Shown here one piece after another: positions 1 through 9,116 of a stretch of 53,136 bases of DNA. The stretch spans positions 1 to 53,136 of the forward strand of contig NZ_QLIU01000008.1 in the NCBI RefSeq assembly GCF_003574425.1. The letters run 5' to 3'. Below the pieces are notes generated by a model that saw nothing but the letters and a program-made list of their open reading frames with translations, was not told the DNA's origin and made no database searches. The number at the start of each line of letters is the position of its first letter. Position 1 is the first letter of the stretch. Source of the stretch: Cysteiniphilum halobium (GTDB lineage: Bacteria > Pseudomonadota > Gammaproteobacteria > Francisellales > Francisellaceae). The position numbers and the translations under genes are program-made.

Positions 1-103
1 TTGTCAGCTGTTTGAGGTGCTTTTTCATGGTGTGCAAATCAAGAAAAAATAGCGCTTCAAGCAGCAGTTTGCAAATTTTTCTTCGTGTACAGAGACTTTG
101 CAT
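1..103 (-). CDS. Possible 5' part of an unidentified gene running off the left edge
   Basis: On the minus strand an ATG at 103 opens a frame that stays open to base 1, giving 34 residues (begins MQSLCTRRKICKLLLEAL). It lies 19 bases downstream of the bicupin gene in the same direction, so it could be the next gene of that transcript. No clear ribosome binding site precedes it and I do not recognise the product. A plus-strand frame across the same bases is also open, so coding is uncertain. Confidence 0.25.
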   Translation of the reverse strand, partial: MQSLCTRRKICKLLLEALFFLDLHTMKKHLKQLT

Positions 104-122
104 AGTATTACATTTCTACCCG

Positions 123-1028
123 TTATGCATAAAATTTAATGAATAATGTCCTAAAATAGGTATGAATGCCAGCATCCTGTACCGGGAAAACGATAGCATC
201 CTCGTCAGTTTCATTGACATGTGAATGCCACCATCCAGGTGGTGTTATAAAAGCTTTACCGGATTCCCATTGCATAATCACTGGATTAACATGCTGCCCA
301 TTATCGTCTAGTGTCTTACTCATAATCGTATACACACGTCCTTTAGATTTATCAGGTGCATAAAGACATAGATCTAATGCAACAGAATTATGTTGATGTG
401 GTAATTGAATACTTTGTTTAGCAGTAATATTAAATAATGACCATAGAGTTGGGGTTACTGTTTTGGTTAAAGGACAGTCTTCATTAGACAATAAAATACC
501 ATTTCTATTTCGCTTTTTAGCATTGAAATCACTATTAAATTGTTTGACAAGTTCTTCAATTTCAGCCCTGCGGTAAATGCTTGAACTAAAAATCCTTGTG
601 GTGGGTGTAGCACCAAGATATGACATCAGTGGTGCATCATTCACCCAATATAACTTTGCTGGTTCTGCGGCATAAATCATAATATTTTCAGTATAAGGAA
701 TAGTAATAATATCCCATTGCCCCATTTGGCAACAACCAGATTGTTTTGATGAGACTGTAACTGAACCAGAAATGACAATGAGTAAATTTGATGTGGCATT
801 TGCTTGACAGTTAATATTCTGACCAGTGGAAAGATTAATAAAACTTGCCAAGCACGCTGGTGAAGTTGCAGGATAAGATGTTTCCAACATCACCGATAAA
901 TCTATAGGAACAATACCGTTTTCCTGCGAATCCATATAGTGTGGCAAAATTGCTGGCATTTTAACGTTAGCAGCTTGAGTATATTCAAAGTATTGTGGGC
1001 GAGATAGATGACTTTCAGTAATAGACAT
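123..1028 (-). CDS. Bicupin protein, gentisate 1,2-dioxygenase-like
   Basis: A 301-residue two-cupin protein. The C-terminal cupin holds an intact metal site: H211-Q-H213 in the motif LPHQHNSVALD and H268/H270 in GWWHSHVN, as in ring-cleaving gentisate dioxygenase-type bicupins. The N-terminal cupin (about residues 70-140) keeps the fold pattern but has no HxH, so it is probably structural; in classical gentisate dioxygenases the metal lies in the N-terminal cupin. A predicted Fe(II) or other metal-dependent cytoplasmic oxygenase is therefore reasonable, but the substrate is unknown. The start at 1028 is chosen because AGGAG (1037-1041) sits eight bases upstream; an ATG at 1055 would add nine residues without a ribosome binding site. 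No aromatic-catabolism genes are nearby. Confidence 0.75.
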   Translation of the reverse strand: MSITESHLSRPQYFEYTQAANVKMPAILPHYMDSQENGIVPIDLSVMLETSYPATSPACLASFINLSTGQNINCQANATSNLLIVISGSVTVSSKQSGCCQMGQWDIITIPYTENIMIYAAEPAKLYWVNDAPLMSYLGATPTTRIFSSSIYRRAEIEELVKQFNSDFNAKKRNRNGILLSNEDCPLTKTVTPTLWSLFNITAKQSIQLPHQHNSVALDLCLYAPDKSKGRVYTIMSKTLDDNGQHVNPVIMQWESGKAFITPPGWWHSHVNETDEDAIVFPVQDAGIHTYFRTLFIKFYA

Positions 1029-1319
1029 TATTTTCACTCCTATGCTAATTTTCAATTCTTCAGTTGATTAAAATGTATGAGTACCATTACCGTGAACAAG
1101 TTTTTTTCAAGGTGCAGAGACATTCTGCCAAATTATCCACGCTGACTCAACTATTCTGACTTATCGGGAGATATATACACTGCAAAATGATTTATGATGC
1201 TATTTATAAAATGCTGAAGTAGCATACTACCAGAAAAAGTAAGAGATAAGTAGAAGCTACTACATCTTTAAATGTTGATCAGGTATGATAGATTACCTTT
1301 TTATAAATCAGATTATTTT

Positions 1320-4040
1320 ATGGCAAACACTCAAAAAATTGTTCTTGTTGATGGGTCATCTTATCTATTTCGCGCTTTTCACGCATTGCCCCAATTAACC
1401 AATCGCCAAGGTGAGCCAACGGGGGCAATTTTTGGCGTGATTAATATGTTAAAAAAATTGCCCAAGCAATTAAATACAGATCATATAGCTGTAGTGTTTG
1501 ATGCTAAGGGCAAGAACTTCAGACATGATCTTTATCCAGAATATAAAGCCAATCGTAAAGCAATGGCAGATGAACTAAGAGCGCAAATTTCTCCAGTGCA
1601 TGAGATAGTGCAAAAGCTTGGATTTCCGTTGATTATAGTGGATTCTGTTGAGGCTGATGATGTCATTGGTACACTTGCCAAGCGCTTTGCTAAAGAAGGG
1701 CATGAAGTGGTGATTTCAACAGGGGATAAAGATATGGCACAACTTGTCGATGCGCATATTACCCTAATGGATACGATGAAAAATGAAATAACCAATCGCG
1801 AAAAAGTCATTGCTAAATTTGGCGTAAATCCTGAGCAGATTATTGATTATTTAGCATTGATGGGAGACCCCTCAGATAACATTCCGGGTGTGCCAAAAGT
1901 GGGGCCAAAAACAGCAGTGAAATGGTTATCAGAGTACCAAAGCTTACAAGGTGTAATCAAAAATGCCGATAAAATAGCAGGGAAGGTAGGAGAGAATTTA
2001 AGGGAAAGTCTAGCCTTTTTACCTCTATCTTATAAGCTTGCTACCATTAAATGTGATTTGGATTTACCCTATACTGTTGATGATATGCTTTGTGTCCATC
2101 CAGATGTTGATTATCTTAAAAAGGCTTTCACACAATACGAATTTAAAGGCTGGTTGCGTGATCTTGAGCAGCAGTCAAATATAATGACTGATACACAAAA
2201 TCATGAAGTAGAATCTATTAATGTCACATCGAGCTTGAATTATCAGATTCTTCTGACAGAGGAAGATTTCAGTGCTTTTTATGATGAATTTAAAAAGGCA
2301 GACATATTTGCCTTTGATACCGAGACAGACTCACTAGATACGTTTAATGTCCGTCTTGTTGGTATATCATTTGCATTAAAGCCGTATCATGCGGTGTATA
2401 TTCCACTACAACATGATTATGATAATGCACCAATACAACTGTCATTAGATTGGGTTGTTCATAAAATTAAGCCGATTTTAGAAAATGATCAGATCGCTAA
2501 AATCGCACAGAATGCCAAGTTTGATCTAAAGGTACTAAGCACAGTTGGTATTAATGCTAAGGGGGTTAAATATGATACGATGCTTGAATCATATGTTCTA
2601 AACAGTTCAGTCACTCGCCATGATATGGATTCCTTAGCTAACCATTATCTGCAAGTCAAAACAGTAAGCTTTGAAGAGCTTGCAGGCAAGGGTAAAAATC
2701 AGCTGACCTTTAATCAGATCGATATTGCAAAAGCTGGATTTTATGCTGCAGAAGATGCGGATATTACTTATCGTTTGCATGAACGTATTTGGCATACGTT
2801 AAAGGATATAGACAGTTTACGTGAGCTGTATATCAAAGAAGAATTGCCGGTGAGTTTTGTTATCGATCGCATGGAGCGTATTGGTGTTAAAGTAGATGCA
2901 GATTTATTGAAAGCACAAAGTATGTCATTAGCAGAAAAAATTACCCAGTTAGAAAAAGAATGTATTGAATTAGCAGGTCAGACGTTTAATCTCTCTTCTC
3001 CCAAACAATTGCGTGAAATTCTCTATGATCAAATGGGCTTGCCAATTTTGAAAAAAACGCAAGGCGGACAAGCATCAACTGCTGAGGATGCTTTGCAGGA
3101 ATTGGCTGAGATCTATGATTTCCCGAAGCTTATTATGGAGCATCGTCATTTAACCAAATTAAAGACAACTTATACCGATAAATTGCCATTGATGATTAAC
3201 AGTAAAACATCACGGGTGCATACTTCTTATCAACAAGCAATAACAAGTACGGGGCGTTTATCATCGACTGAACCTAACTTACAAAACATTCCAATTCGCT
3301 CAAGTATCGGCCGCGAGATTAGAAAGGCATTTATTGCTGAGAAGGGATATAAGATTTTAGCAGCAGATTATTCACAAGTTGAGTTGAGAATCATGGCGCA
3401 TCTATCACAAGATCCTAATTTACTTCATGCTTTTCAGCAAGGTTTAGATGTGCATCGCGCAACAGCTGCTGAGACATTGGGAATTAAGCCAGATGATGTG
3501 ACTTCAGAGCAGCGCCGTCAAGCAAAAGCGGTTAACTTTGGGCTGATCTATGGCATGGGTGCATTTGGTTTGGCGAAACAGTTAGGTATTCCACGCGGTG
3601 AAGCGCAGGAATATATCGATATTTATTTTGCGCGTTACCCAGGAGTCAAGCGCTATATGGAAGATGCCAAAGTGTATGCCATGCAACACGGCTTTGTTGA
3701 GACGATCTTTGGTAGACGTTTGCATTTGCCTGAGATTAATTCACGCAATATGGCAAAAAAGCGTGCAGCAGAACGTGTCGCCATTAATGCGCCAATGCAA
3801 GGCTCAGCAGCTGATATTATCAAGCGTGCAATGATACTTATCGATAAATGGATTATCAAAGAGCATATTGATGCTAGAATGATTATGCAAGTGCATGATG
3901 AGTTAGTATTTGAAGTGAAAGAAGATCAGATAGAGAAGGTTGGTAAAGAGATCAAACAATTTATGGAATCAGCAGTTTTATTAAAAGTGCCGCTTATTGC
4001 GGATGTAGGTGTTGGTGATAACTGGGATGAGGCGCATTAA
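1320..4040 (+). CDS. polA: DNA polymerase I
   Basis: A 906-residue full-length Pol I for Okazaki fragment maturation and repair synthesis. In order: a 5'-3' nuclease domain (residues 1 to about 290, LVDGSSYLFRAFHALP), a 3'-5' exonuclease domain with the catalytic D333/E335 pair in FAFDTETDSLD, so proofreading should be active, and the polymerase domain with motif A DYSQVELR (D683), motif B RRQAKAVNFGLIYG and motif C QVHDELVFE (H859-D860). The start at 1320 (MANTQKIVLVDG) matches the family N-terminus; an in-frame ATG at 1272 would add 16 unrelated residues. Neither start has a strong Shine-Dalgarno. The gene stands alone and converges on the aminopeptidase gene. Confidence 0.97.
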   Translation: MANTQKIVLVDGSSYLFRAFHALPQLTNRQGEPTGAIFGVINMLKKLPKQLNTDHIAVVFDAKGKNFRHDLYPEYKANRKAMADELRAQISPVHEIVQKLGFPLIIVDSVEADDVIGTLAKRFAKEGHEVVISTGDKDMAQLVDAHITLMDTMKNEITNREKVIAKFGVNPEQIIDYLALMGDPSDNIPGVPKVGPKTAVKWLSEYQSLQGVIKNADKIAGKVGENLRESLAFLPLSYKLATIKCDLDLPYTVDDMLCVHPDVDYLKKAFTQYEFKGWLRDLEQQSNIMTDTQNHEVESINVTSSLNYQILLTEEDFSAFYDEFKKADIFAFDTETDSLDTFNVRLVGISFALKPYHAVYIPLQHDYDNAPIQLSLDWVVHKIKPILENDQIAKIAQNAKFDLKVLSTVGINAKGVKYDTMLESYVLNSSVTRHDMDSLANHYLQVKTVSFEELAGKGKNQLTFNQIDIAKAGFYAAEDADITYRLHERIWHTLKDIDSLRELYIKEELPVSFVIDRMERIGVKVDADLLKAQSMSLAEKITQLEKECIELAGQTFNLSSPKQLREILYDQMGLPILKKTQGGQASTAEDALQELAEIYDFPKLIMEHRHLTKLKTTYTDKLPLMINSKTSRVHTSYQQAITSTGRLSSTEPNLQNIPIRSSIGREIRKAFIAEKGYKILAADYSQVELRIMAHLSQDPNLLHAFQQGLDVHRATAAETLGIKPDDVTSEQRRQAKAVNFGLIYGMGAFGLAKQLGIPRGEAQEYIDIYFARYPGVKRYMEDAKVYAMQHGFVETIFGRRLHLPEINSRNMAKKRAAERVAINAPMQGSAADIIKRAMILIDKWIIKEHIDARMIMQVHDELVFEVKEDQIEKVGKEIKQFMESAVLLKVPLIADVGVGDNWDEAH

Positions 4041-4050
4041 GTAGCCAAAA

Positions 4051-4124
4051 AATTAAGTTGAATTTCAAGCATTCCCCTTATCCGCGCAGCAAGCTACGCA
4101 ACCTTTCTCATAAGGGGAGAAGTG
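4051..4124. repeat. Dispersed palindromic repeat, family A, copy 1
   Basis: Between the convergent polA and aminopeptidase genes. The arms CCCCTTAT (about 4074-4081) and ATAAGGGG (about 4110-4117) flank a core reading CCGCGCAGCAAGCTACGCA. The unit including the leading AATTAAGTTGA matches a copy at 14837-14914 and a more diverged inverted copy near 45311-45369. It may double as a bidirectional terminator for the flanking genes. Confidence 0.7.
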
Positions 4125-4152
4125 ACAGATGATGCCACTTGTTTTTTCTGTA

Positions 4153-5601
4153 TTAAGCTAGGAATTGTTCAACAAGCTCACAGGTAAACCATACTCCAAC
4201 GCCACTGATTTCAGTAGGAATAGGTGCTAAGCCATTCTTATGGCGACATGAAGCCAAGTCCATATGTAACCAACGGATATCTTTACCAACAAATTGCTGT
4301 AAGAACTTAGCTGCCAAGATATGATCGGCATTACCCGTGACGTAACATTGTTTCAAATCAGCAATATCGGAATCAAGTGCCTTAAGATAATGCTTATCCA
4401 TTGGGAAAGGCCAAACTTTTTCAGCACATTTGGCACCGTATTTGACTAAGTTTGGTTGCCAGTCATAGTTGTTACTAAAAATTGCAGAGTATTCAGTGCC
4501 TAACGCGCGCACTGCAGCACCTGTTAATGTCGCATAGTCAATAATAACTTCAGGTTTATCTTGGCTTGCTAGACATAAGGCATCAGATAATGCCATGCGC
4601 CCTTCGGCATCGGTATCAACCACTTCAATTGTCTTGCCATTTAATGCAGTAACCACTTCATTTGGCAGGAAAGCATGCTCGCCAATGTTGTTGTTGGTAA
4701 TTGCAAGATAGCAGTGCACCTGGTAAGGTACTTGCAATAGACTCAGTGACAATAAGCTACCAACGGCAACAGCACTGCCCATCATATCGTCATTCATGCC
4801 ATACATATATTGTGGTTGTTTTAAGCTCACGCCGCCTGTGTCAAAGCAGATACCTTTACCAACAAGAGCGATGCTTTTATTATATTCTTTTGGGGTGTAG
4901 GTCAATTTAACAATGCCAGCCACTTCAGAAGCGCGTGCCACTGCACTAAAGGCGCCAGCTCCCATTTTGGCTAAACTTTCTTTGTCATAAAGCGTATATT
5001 GCCAGTCCTCGCGTTTGGCGATATCTTCTAATAGATTGATATAAATCTGTGGTGTTAAATAATTAGTTGGGAAAATAGTTAAGCGACGAGCTAGCGCATT
5101 ACCATTATGCTTAGCTAGTACATCTAAAAAATCACTTTCACTGTAATCACCAATAATATTGATGTTAACCTCTTGTGTCTTATACTCGCGTTTATAATTA
5201 GGCATTTCCTCAGTGTGTGCTAATAGTGTACGCATACAGGCATCAGCGGTTGGCTCGCTGGCATGCTCAGCAAGAAAAACAATATTTTTCGCCTTAGCGA
5301 TATTTACACCTTTAACAAGTTCGGACAAATCTTTAAGCCACAAGTAAAGCTCGCATTCATTAACATTTTCTTTGATGATAATATGGGTGCCTTTGGCATT
5401 GGGTAGTTGCGTGTGATAGCCTTTTTTACATTTGGGTGCTTGAGACTTTTTGCGTGAGTAAATAAGCTCACCTGATGGTAAGTTTTGCCATTGCGTTTCA
5501 TTATCGGCAATCGCGACAATAAGATCTGCATTATGATGATTATCATCAAAGTGAGCAAAAAAGTGTAAGCGTGCTGATGCTAATGTATGTAGTGAATGCA
5601 T
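4153..5601 (-). CDS. M17 leucyl aminopeptidase family protein
   Basis: A cytosolic dizinc exopeptidase of the PepA/PepB family that removes N-terminal residues from peptides. The M17 catalytic set is complete: K249, D254, D272, D331 and E333 as metal ligands and K261/R335 as catalytic residues. Their spacing is identical to that of E. coli PepA. Signatures are VGKGICFDTGG and DTDAEGRMALSDA. The start is uncertain: an ATG at 5628 gives nine more residues, but a predicted promoter (-35 TTCATA, -10 TATACT, complement of 5638-5666) would leave only about three bases of leader before it. The ATG at 5601, with a weak AGG upstream, fits better. It lies divergent from the plus-strand tRNA gene. Confidence 0.93.
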   Translation of the reverse strand: MHSLHTLASARLHFFAHFDDNHHNADLIVAIADNETQWQNLPSGELIYSRKKSQAPKCKKGYHTQLPNAKGTHIIIKENVNECELYLWLKDLSELVKGVNIAKAKNIVFLAEHASEPTADACMRTLLAHTEEMPNYKREYKTQEVNINIIGDYSESDFLDVLAKHNGNALARRLTIFPTNYLTPQIYINLLEDIAKREDWQYTLYDKESLAKMGAGAFSAVARASEVAGIVKLTYTPKEYNKSIALVGKGICFDTGGVSLKQPQYMYGMNDDMMGSAVAVGSLLSLSLLQVPYQVHCYLAITNNNIGEHAFLPNEVVTALNGKTIEVVDTDAEGRMALSDALCLASQDKPEVIIDYATLTGAAVRALGTEYSAIFSNNYDWQPNLVKYGAKCAEKVWPFPMDKHYLKALDSDIADLKQCYVTGNADHILAAKFLQQFVGKDIRWLHMDLASCRHKNGLAPIPTEISGVGVWFTCELVEQFLA

Positions 5602-5637
5602 TGATTTAAACCTATTGATAAAACTCATTAGGCACTT

Positions 5638-5666
5638 AGTATAAACACACTTTTAGGTAGTATGAA
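5638..5666 (-). promoter_or_regulatory. Predicted sigma70 promoter for the M17 aminopeptidase gene
   Basis: On the minus strand, -35 TTCATA (complement of 5661-5666), a 17-base spacer and -10 TATACT (complement of 5638-5643). Transcription would begin near 5631. Spotted by eye only. Confidence 0.45.
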
Positions 5667-5718
5667 TCAGAATTACCTATTTTTCGTAATAACTGCATGG
5701 GAAACAGCAGAATTATGC

Positions 5719-5746
5719 TTGCAAAACCAAGATGATGGGCTAAAAT
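5719..5746 (+). promoter_or_regulatory. Predicted sigma70 promoter of the tRNA gene
   Basis: -35 TTGCAA (5719-5724), a 16-base spacer and -10 TAAAAT (5741-5746), placing the start near 5753, eight bases before the tRNA. Position and match to consensus are both good. Confidence 0.6.
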
Positions 5747-5760
5747 AGCCTGAAGTTTAA

Positions 5761-5837
<77 letters not shown>

Positions 5838-5932
5838 TCTTTAAATCCTTTCCCCATAATCTTTTGGTCATGTAAACAAAGTCTATAGAGCCATCTATAC
5901 ACTGAGTATGATCATGGGAAAGTTGAGTTGAA

Positions 5933-6658
5933 CTATATACTCGCTTGAGTAAATGTCACTTTATATTCTTGGCTTATCGGTTGACCATCATATTGACAAA
6001 CTGGTTTTGGATCATATTGTGTCCCTGCTTTGCACGAAGACTTTGGAACCTTACCTGGACAACCTGGCCATGTTGGTGGTGCAAGAGAAACTGCACAGCC
6101 ATCACAACCTGGGGGAAATACGCCAGGAAGTGTCAGAATTTGACTTAAATTACTTGTGTTTAAGTTTATTGTTTTTCCTCCCGCCATTGATTCCACTTTA
6201 ACATTAAAGTTTTGTCCATTGACCAAGCTAACATCATAATGATCGCTACCGCCTGAGTTAAGGACAAACTCAACTACCGTTGTTGGGCAGGGACCTAATG
6301 GCCAATGACCTTCACCAGAGCTTATATCTAAATGTAAAGTTGATGTGTGCGTAAAACCATCTAAAGGTATTGATTGACTATCGCCATTTGGAATTTTCAC
6401 ATGGCATGTTTGAGCGTTTCCTTGGCCACTGGTATAAAGGCATGGATATTTTAATTTCTTAAAGGATAGTTTAACAGCGGATGGGATAGTTGGGACATTA
6501 GCAACCATAAAATAGAAAGTTTGATCTTGACCTGTATTATTGATAATTGAAATTGATTTCCCAGTATTTGGGCTCCCTAATGTATCTTCAGTAATTGCAA
6601 ATGATACCCCACTGATAGCTATTGCAAAAACACCTAAACATAGTTTGTGCATATTCAT
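5933..6658 (-). CDS. Secreted thaumatin-like protein
   Basis: A 241-residue exported protein. The N-terminus MNMHKLCLGVFAIAISG with cleavage near VSFA is a Sec signal peptide. The mature part resembles the thaumatin-like fold: an early NNTGQDQTFYF strand, then VEFVLNSGG and DHYDVSLVNGQNF, the hallmark written in plant proteins as FYDVSLVDG. It is cysteine-rich towards the end (PGCDGCAV, CPGK, SSCKAG), consistent with disulfides. Family members bind or cleave beta-glucans or act as inhibitors; the role here is unknown. The start at 6658 is set by GGAG seven bases upstream; a longer frame to 6736 lacks a ribosome site and would bury the signal peptide. It stands alone, divergent from the helicase. 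Confidence 0.78.
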   Translation of the reverse strand: MNMHKLCLGVFAIAISGVSFAITEDTLGSPNTGKSISIINNTGQDQTFYFMVANVPTIPSAVKLSFKKLKYPCLYTSGQGNAQTCHVKIPNGDSQSIPLDGFTHTSTLHLDISSGEGHWPLGPCPTTVVEFVLNSGGSDHYDVSLVNGQNFNVKVESMAGGKTINLNTSNLSQILTLPGVFPPGCDGCAVSLAPPTWPGCPGKVPKSSCKAGTQYDPKPVCQYDGQPISQEYKVTFTQASI

Positions 6659-6858
6659 AAGTTGACTCCAATATTTTTTGCTTCCTGAGCAAGTATAGTC
6701 AATAATTTCTATGGTTCCATGATAAAATAAAAGCAATTGGGTGGGTATATACCTAACAGTTTCAAGACAGCATATGGTGTTGCCATTTAGCGGGAATTAC
6801 TGTTTCATTGCCAAAAACTTAGTTACAATGCGAGCCTTTATTGTTAGGAGTCTTATCT

Positions 6859-6915
6859 GTGACCATCGTTAAGAATGCAGCTGTTGTGTTGATTTTGTTA
6901 TCGATTAGCTATTAA
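6859..6915 (+). CDS. Possible 18-residue leader peptide upstream of the helicase
   Basis: A GTG at 6859 preceded by AGGAG (6846-6850, eight-base spacing) opens an 18-codon frame (MTIVKNAAVVLILLSISY) ending ten bases before the helicase ATG. The peptide is hydrophobic after one lysine. The helicase itself has no visible ribosome binding site, so translational coupling from this short frame is plausible. It is too short to be sure it is translated. Confidence 0.35.
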   Translation: MTIVKNAAVVLILLSISY

Positions 6916-6925
6916 GTATCAAGTG

Positions 6926-9040
6926 ATGAATGAAACGACAACTATTTGTTATACCGCTGAGCAGCAGGCAATTATTGAACATAGCCTATCTCAACATGCG
7001 CTGGTTTCTGCAGTCGCAGGTAGTGGCAAAACACAAACTTTAATTGCACGGATTGAGTTTTTATTAAAAAATGCGGTTAATCCTAGCGAGATTCTGGTAC
7101 TTATGTTCAATAAATCTGCGGCGAATGATTTCACACAACGATTGAATAAACTTAATATCAATGTTCGCATAGATATCAAGACATTTCATGCGCTAGGACT
7201 TAAAACCGTCAGTTTCCTAGAACAGAAAGGACTACTGCCAGTGGCACAATTAATCGATAGAAAGAGCATGCTTGAGAAGCTGGTGCGTGAAGCATTGCAA
7301 AAAACCAATCAGTTACTCAATGAAAAGGAACCAATAACGCCTGAGATTATTGATCGTTATCAGCAATATATTGGGCTTTTAAAGTCAAGTTTATATCTCA
7401 AGGAGATGCTTAAGCAGGTAGAGCCGTCTGAGCAAAGCAAAGTAGAAGCCTTTTTTCGTTTTTATGAGCAGTTAAGGGCATATTATCGTTGGCGAACATT
7501 TGATGATTTACTCTATGAACCCATGAAGGTGTTAAGTGCTAGCAAGGCTTTAGCAATGCGCTTTGGCAATCGCTATCGCTATGTGATTGTTGATGAATAT
7601 CAAGATATTAACGATGTGCAGCAGTCATTGCTTAAATTGATTTCAAGTAATGCTCAATCGGTAATGGCAGTTGGTGATATCGATCAGACGATTTATGAAT
7701 GGCGTGGTTCGCGGCCCTTTTATATGCTCAAAGGTTTTGTGCAAGATTTTAAAAATGCTAAAACTTACACTTTATCGCAGACATTTCGTTATGGACACTT
7801 GTTGTCAGTGATGGCAAATGAAGTGATTCAACATAATAAACAACGGTTAAAAACATTATGTTTTTCAGCACCTGCAGCTGCAAAGAAAACCGATGTGAAT
7901 ATCATTAGTAAAAATAAATTAAAGCTGTTGATTCAAGAGGTTGCCCAAAACATTCGTGATGGTGAGTATAAGCCTGAAGAGGTTACGGTTTTGGTGAGAA
8001 AATATAGCTCAGGTGTGTTGCTTGAATTGTCTTGTTTGCAAGAAGGCTTGAATTATCATATCGCTGGTGGTCAGAGCGTGTTTAAACTACCATTAACACA
8101 ATCAATTTTTGGGTATTTATCGTTAGTTGATCAGGGTAAATATTTCCAGAGACTACCAGATCAGATACGTAAAGAAAAAGTCACGCAAATGTTATCATTT
8201 CCAAGTTTGTATCTAAATATCTCACAACTTGAGGGGTTAAGTGAATTACTCTGTGCAACCCCATTAAATCCAACAGTAGCATTGCAAAACTTCAAGCAAC
8301 ATTATGATCTGCCATTTTATCAAATATCACGTGTTAAAGAGCGTCTTGAGCTTTGGCAAAACATGCTTGATGTTAAGCCAAAAGCACCAGCGTCAACAGT
8401 GATGAAAATGCTTTATACACTACTGGATCTCACCACCTATTTGGCAAAAAAAGCGGCAGTAAGTCCTGTATATACTGATAGTGATGTTGCTGATGCCTGG
8501 CTTAATTTTAGCTTAGAAACAAAGCAAACAATCACTGATTTTTTAGATCATTTTAATGCCTTACAAGTGCAGGCAAGCCTGTCAAAACAGGATAAAAATG
8601 GTTTGCTTATTAGCTCAATTCATAAAGCCAAGGGTTTACAATGGCAACACGTGATTCTGTGTGATATGACAGAACAAAGCTTTTTTAGTAATAGCAAAGA
8701 TAAGCCCCCTACACATGATGAAATAGAAAGTGAGCGCCGTTTGTTTTATGTAGCGATTACGCGCGCGATTTCAAAGCTAAGTATTGTTGCTGGTAATGAT
8801 GTTGCCAAGCTTAATAAATGGTTTTTTGAAGGTATCAGTGGTGCACCACAGGGCTTACGTAAAACCAATTCAGTACGATTCTTATACGAAAGCCATCTGC
8901 ATCAATGTGAAATTTTACTGAAAGCACATTTAGATCAAGATCAAATTGCATTAAAATACAAGTCAAAACACAGTGTCTCCATGGCAAACTATCTTAAAAA
9001 ATTAGCAACAGTATTAGGGGACAACTGTTCTAAACATTAA
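6926..9040 (+). CDS. UvrD/Rep-type superfamily 1 DNA helicase
   Basis: An approximately 704-residue ATP-dependent 3'-5' DNA helicase. All core motifs are visible: Q-motif YTAEQQAII, Walker A AVAGSGKTQTL (about residues 29-39), motif Ia/Ib NKSAANDF and IKTFHALG, Walker B VIVDEYQDIND, motif III VGDIDQTIYEWRGS, motif IV LSQTFRYG, motif V SSIHKAKGLQWQHVI and motif VI ERRLFYVAITRA. Motifs II and III (DEYQD, WRGS) are slightly off the UvrD consensus (DEFQD, WRGA). At about 705 residues it is a little short for UvrD and lacks an obvious C-terminal RNAP-binding tail, so I leave the symbol blank. The start is ATG 6926 or the adjacent GTG 6923; neither has a Shine-Dalgarno. Confidence 0.9.
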   Translation: MNETTTICYTAEQQAIIEHSLSQHALVSAVAGSGKTQTLIARIEFLLKNAVNPSEILVLMFNKSAANDFTQRLNKLNINVRIDIKTFHALGLKTVSFLEQKGLLPVAQLIDRKSMLEKLVREALQKTNQLLNEKEPITPEIIDRYQQYIGLLKSSLYLKEMLKQVEPSEQSKVEAFFRFYEQLRAYYRWRTFDDLLYEPMKVLSASKALAMRFGNRYRYVIVDEYQDINDVQQSLLKLISSNAQSVMAVGDIDQTIYEWRGSRPFYMLKGFVQDFKNAKTYTLSQTFRYGHLLSVMANEVIQHNKQRLKTLCFSAPAAAKKTDVNIISKNKLKLLIQEVAQNIRDGEYKPEEVTVLVRKYSSGVLLELSCLQEGLNYHIAGGQSVFKLPLTQSIFGYLSLVDQGKYFQRLPDQIRKEKVTQMLSFPSLYLNISQLEGLSELLCATPLNPTVALQNFKQHYDLPFYQISRVKERLELWQNMLDVKPKAPASTVMKMLYTLLDLTTYLAKKAAVSPVYTDSDVADAWLNFSLETKQTITDFLDHFNALQVQASLSKQDKNGLLISSIHKAKGLQWQHVILCDMTEQSFFSNSKDKPPTHDEIESERRLFYVAITRAISKLSIVAGNDVAKLNKWFFEGISGAPQGLRKTNSVRFLYESHLHQCEILLKAHLDQDQIALKYKSKHSVSMANYLKKLATVLGDNCSKH

Positions 9041-9116
9041 ATCCTTTAGCCTGCCAATCACCATGCCATAAGTTGATTAAAAATAGTCAGACACAATAAA
9101 AAATTAATCTGAAACT

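Noticed and set aside
3-143. An open plus-strand frame over the left edge opposite the minus-strand frame at 1-103.
   Set aside because: Biased composition, no start in the window, overlaps the end of the bicupin gene; nothing to favour it.
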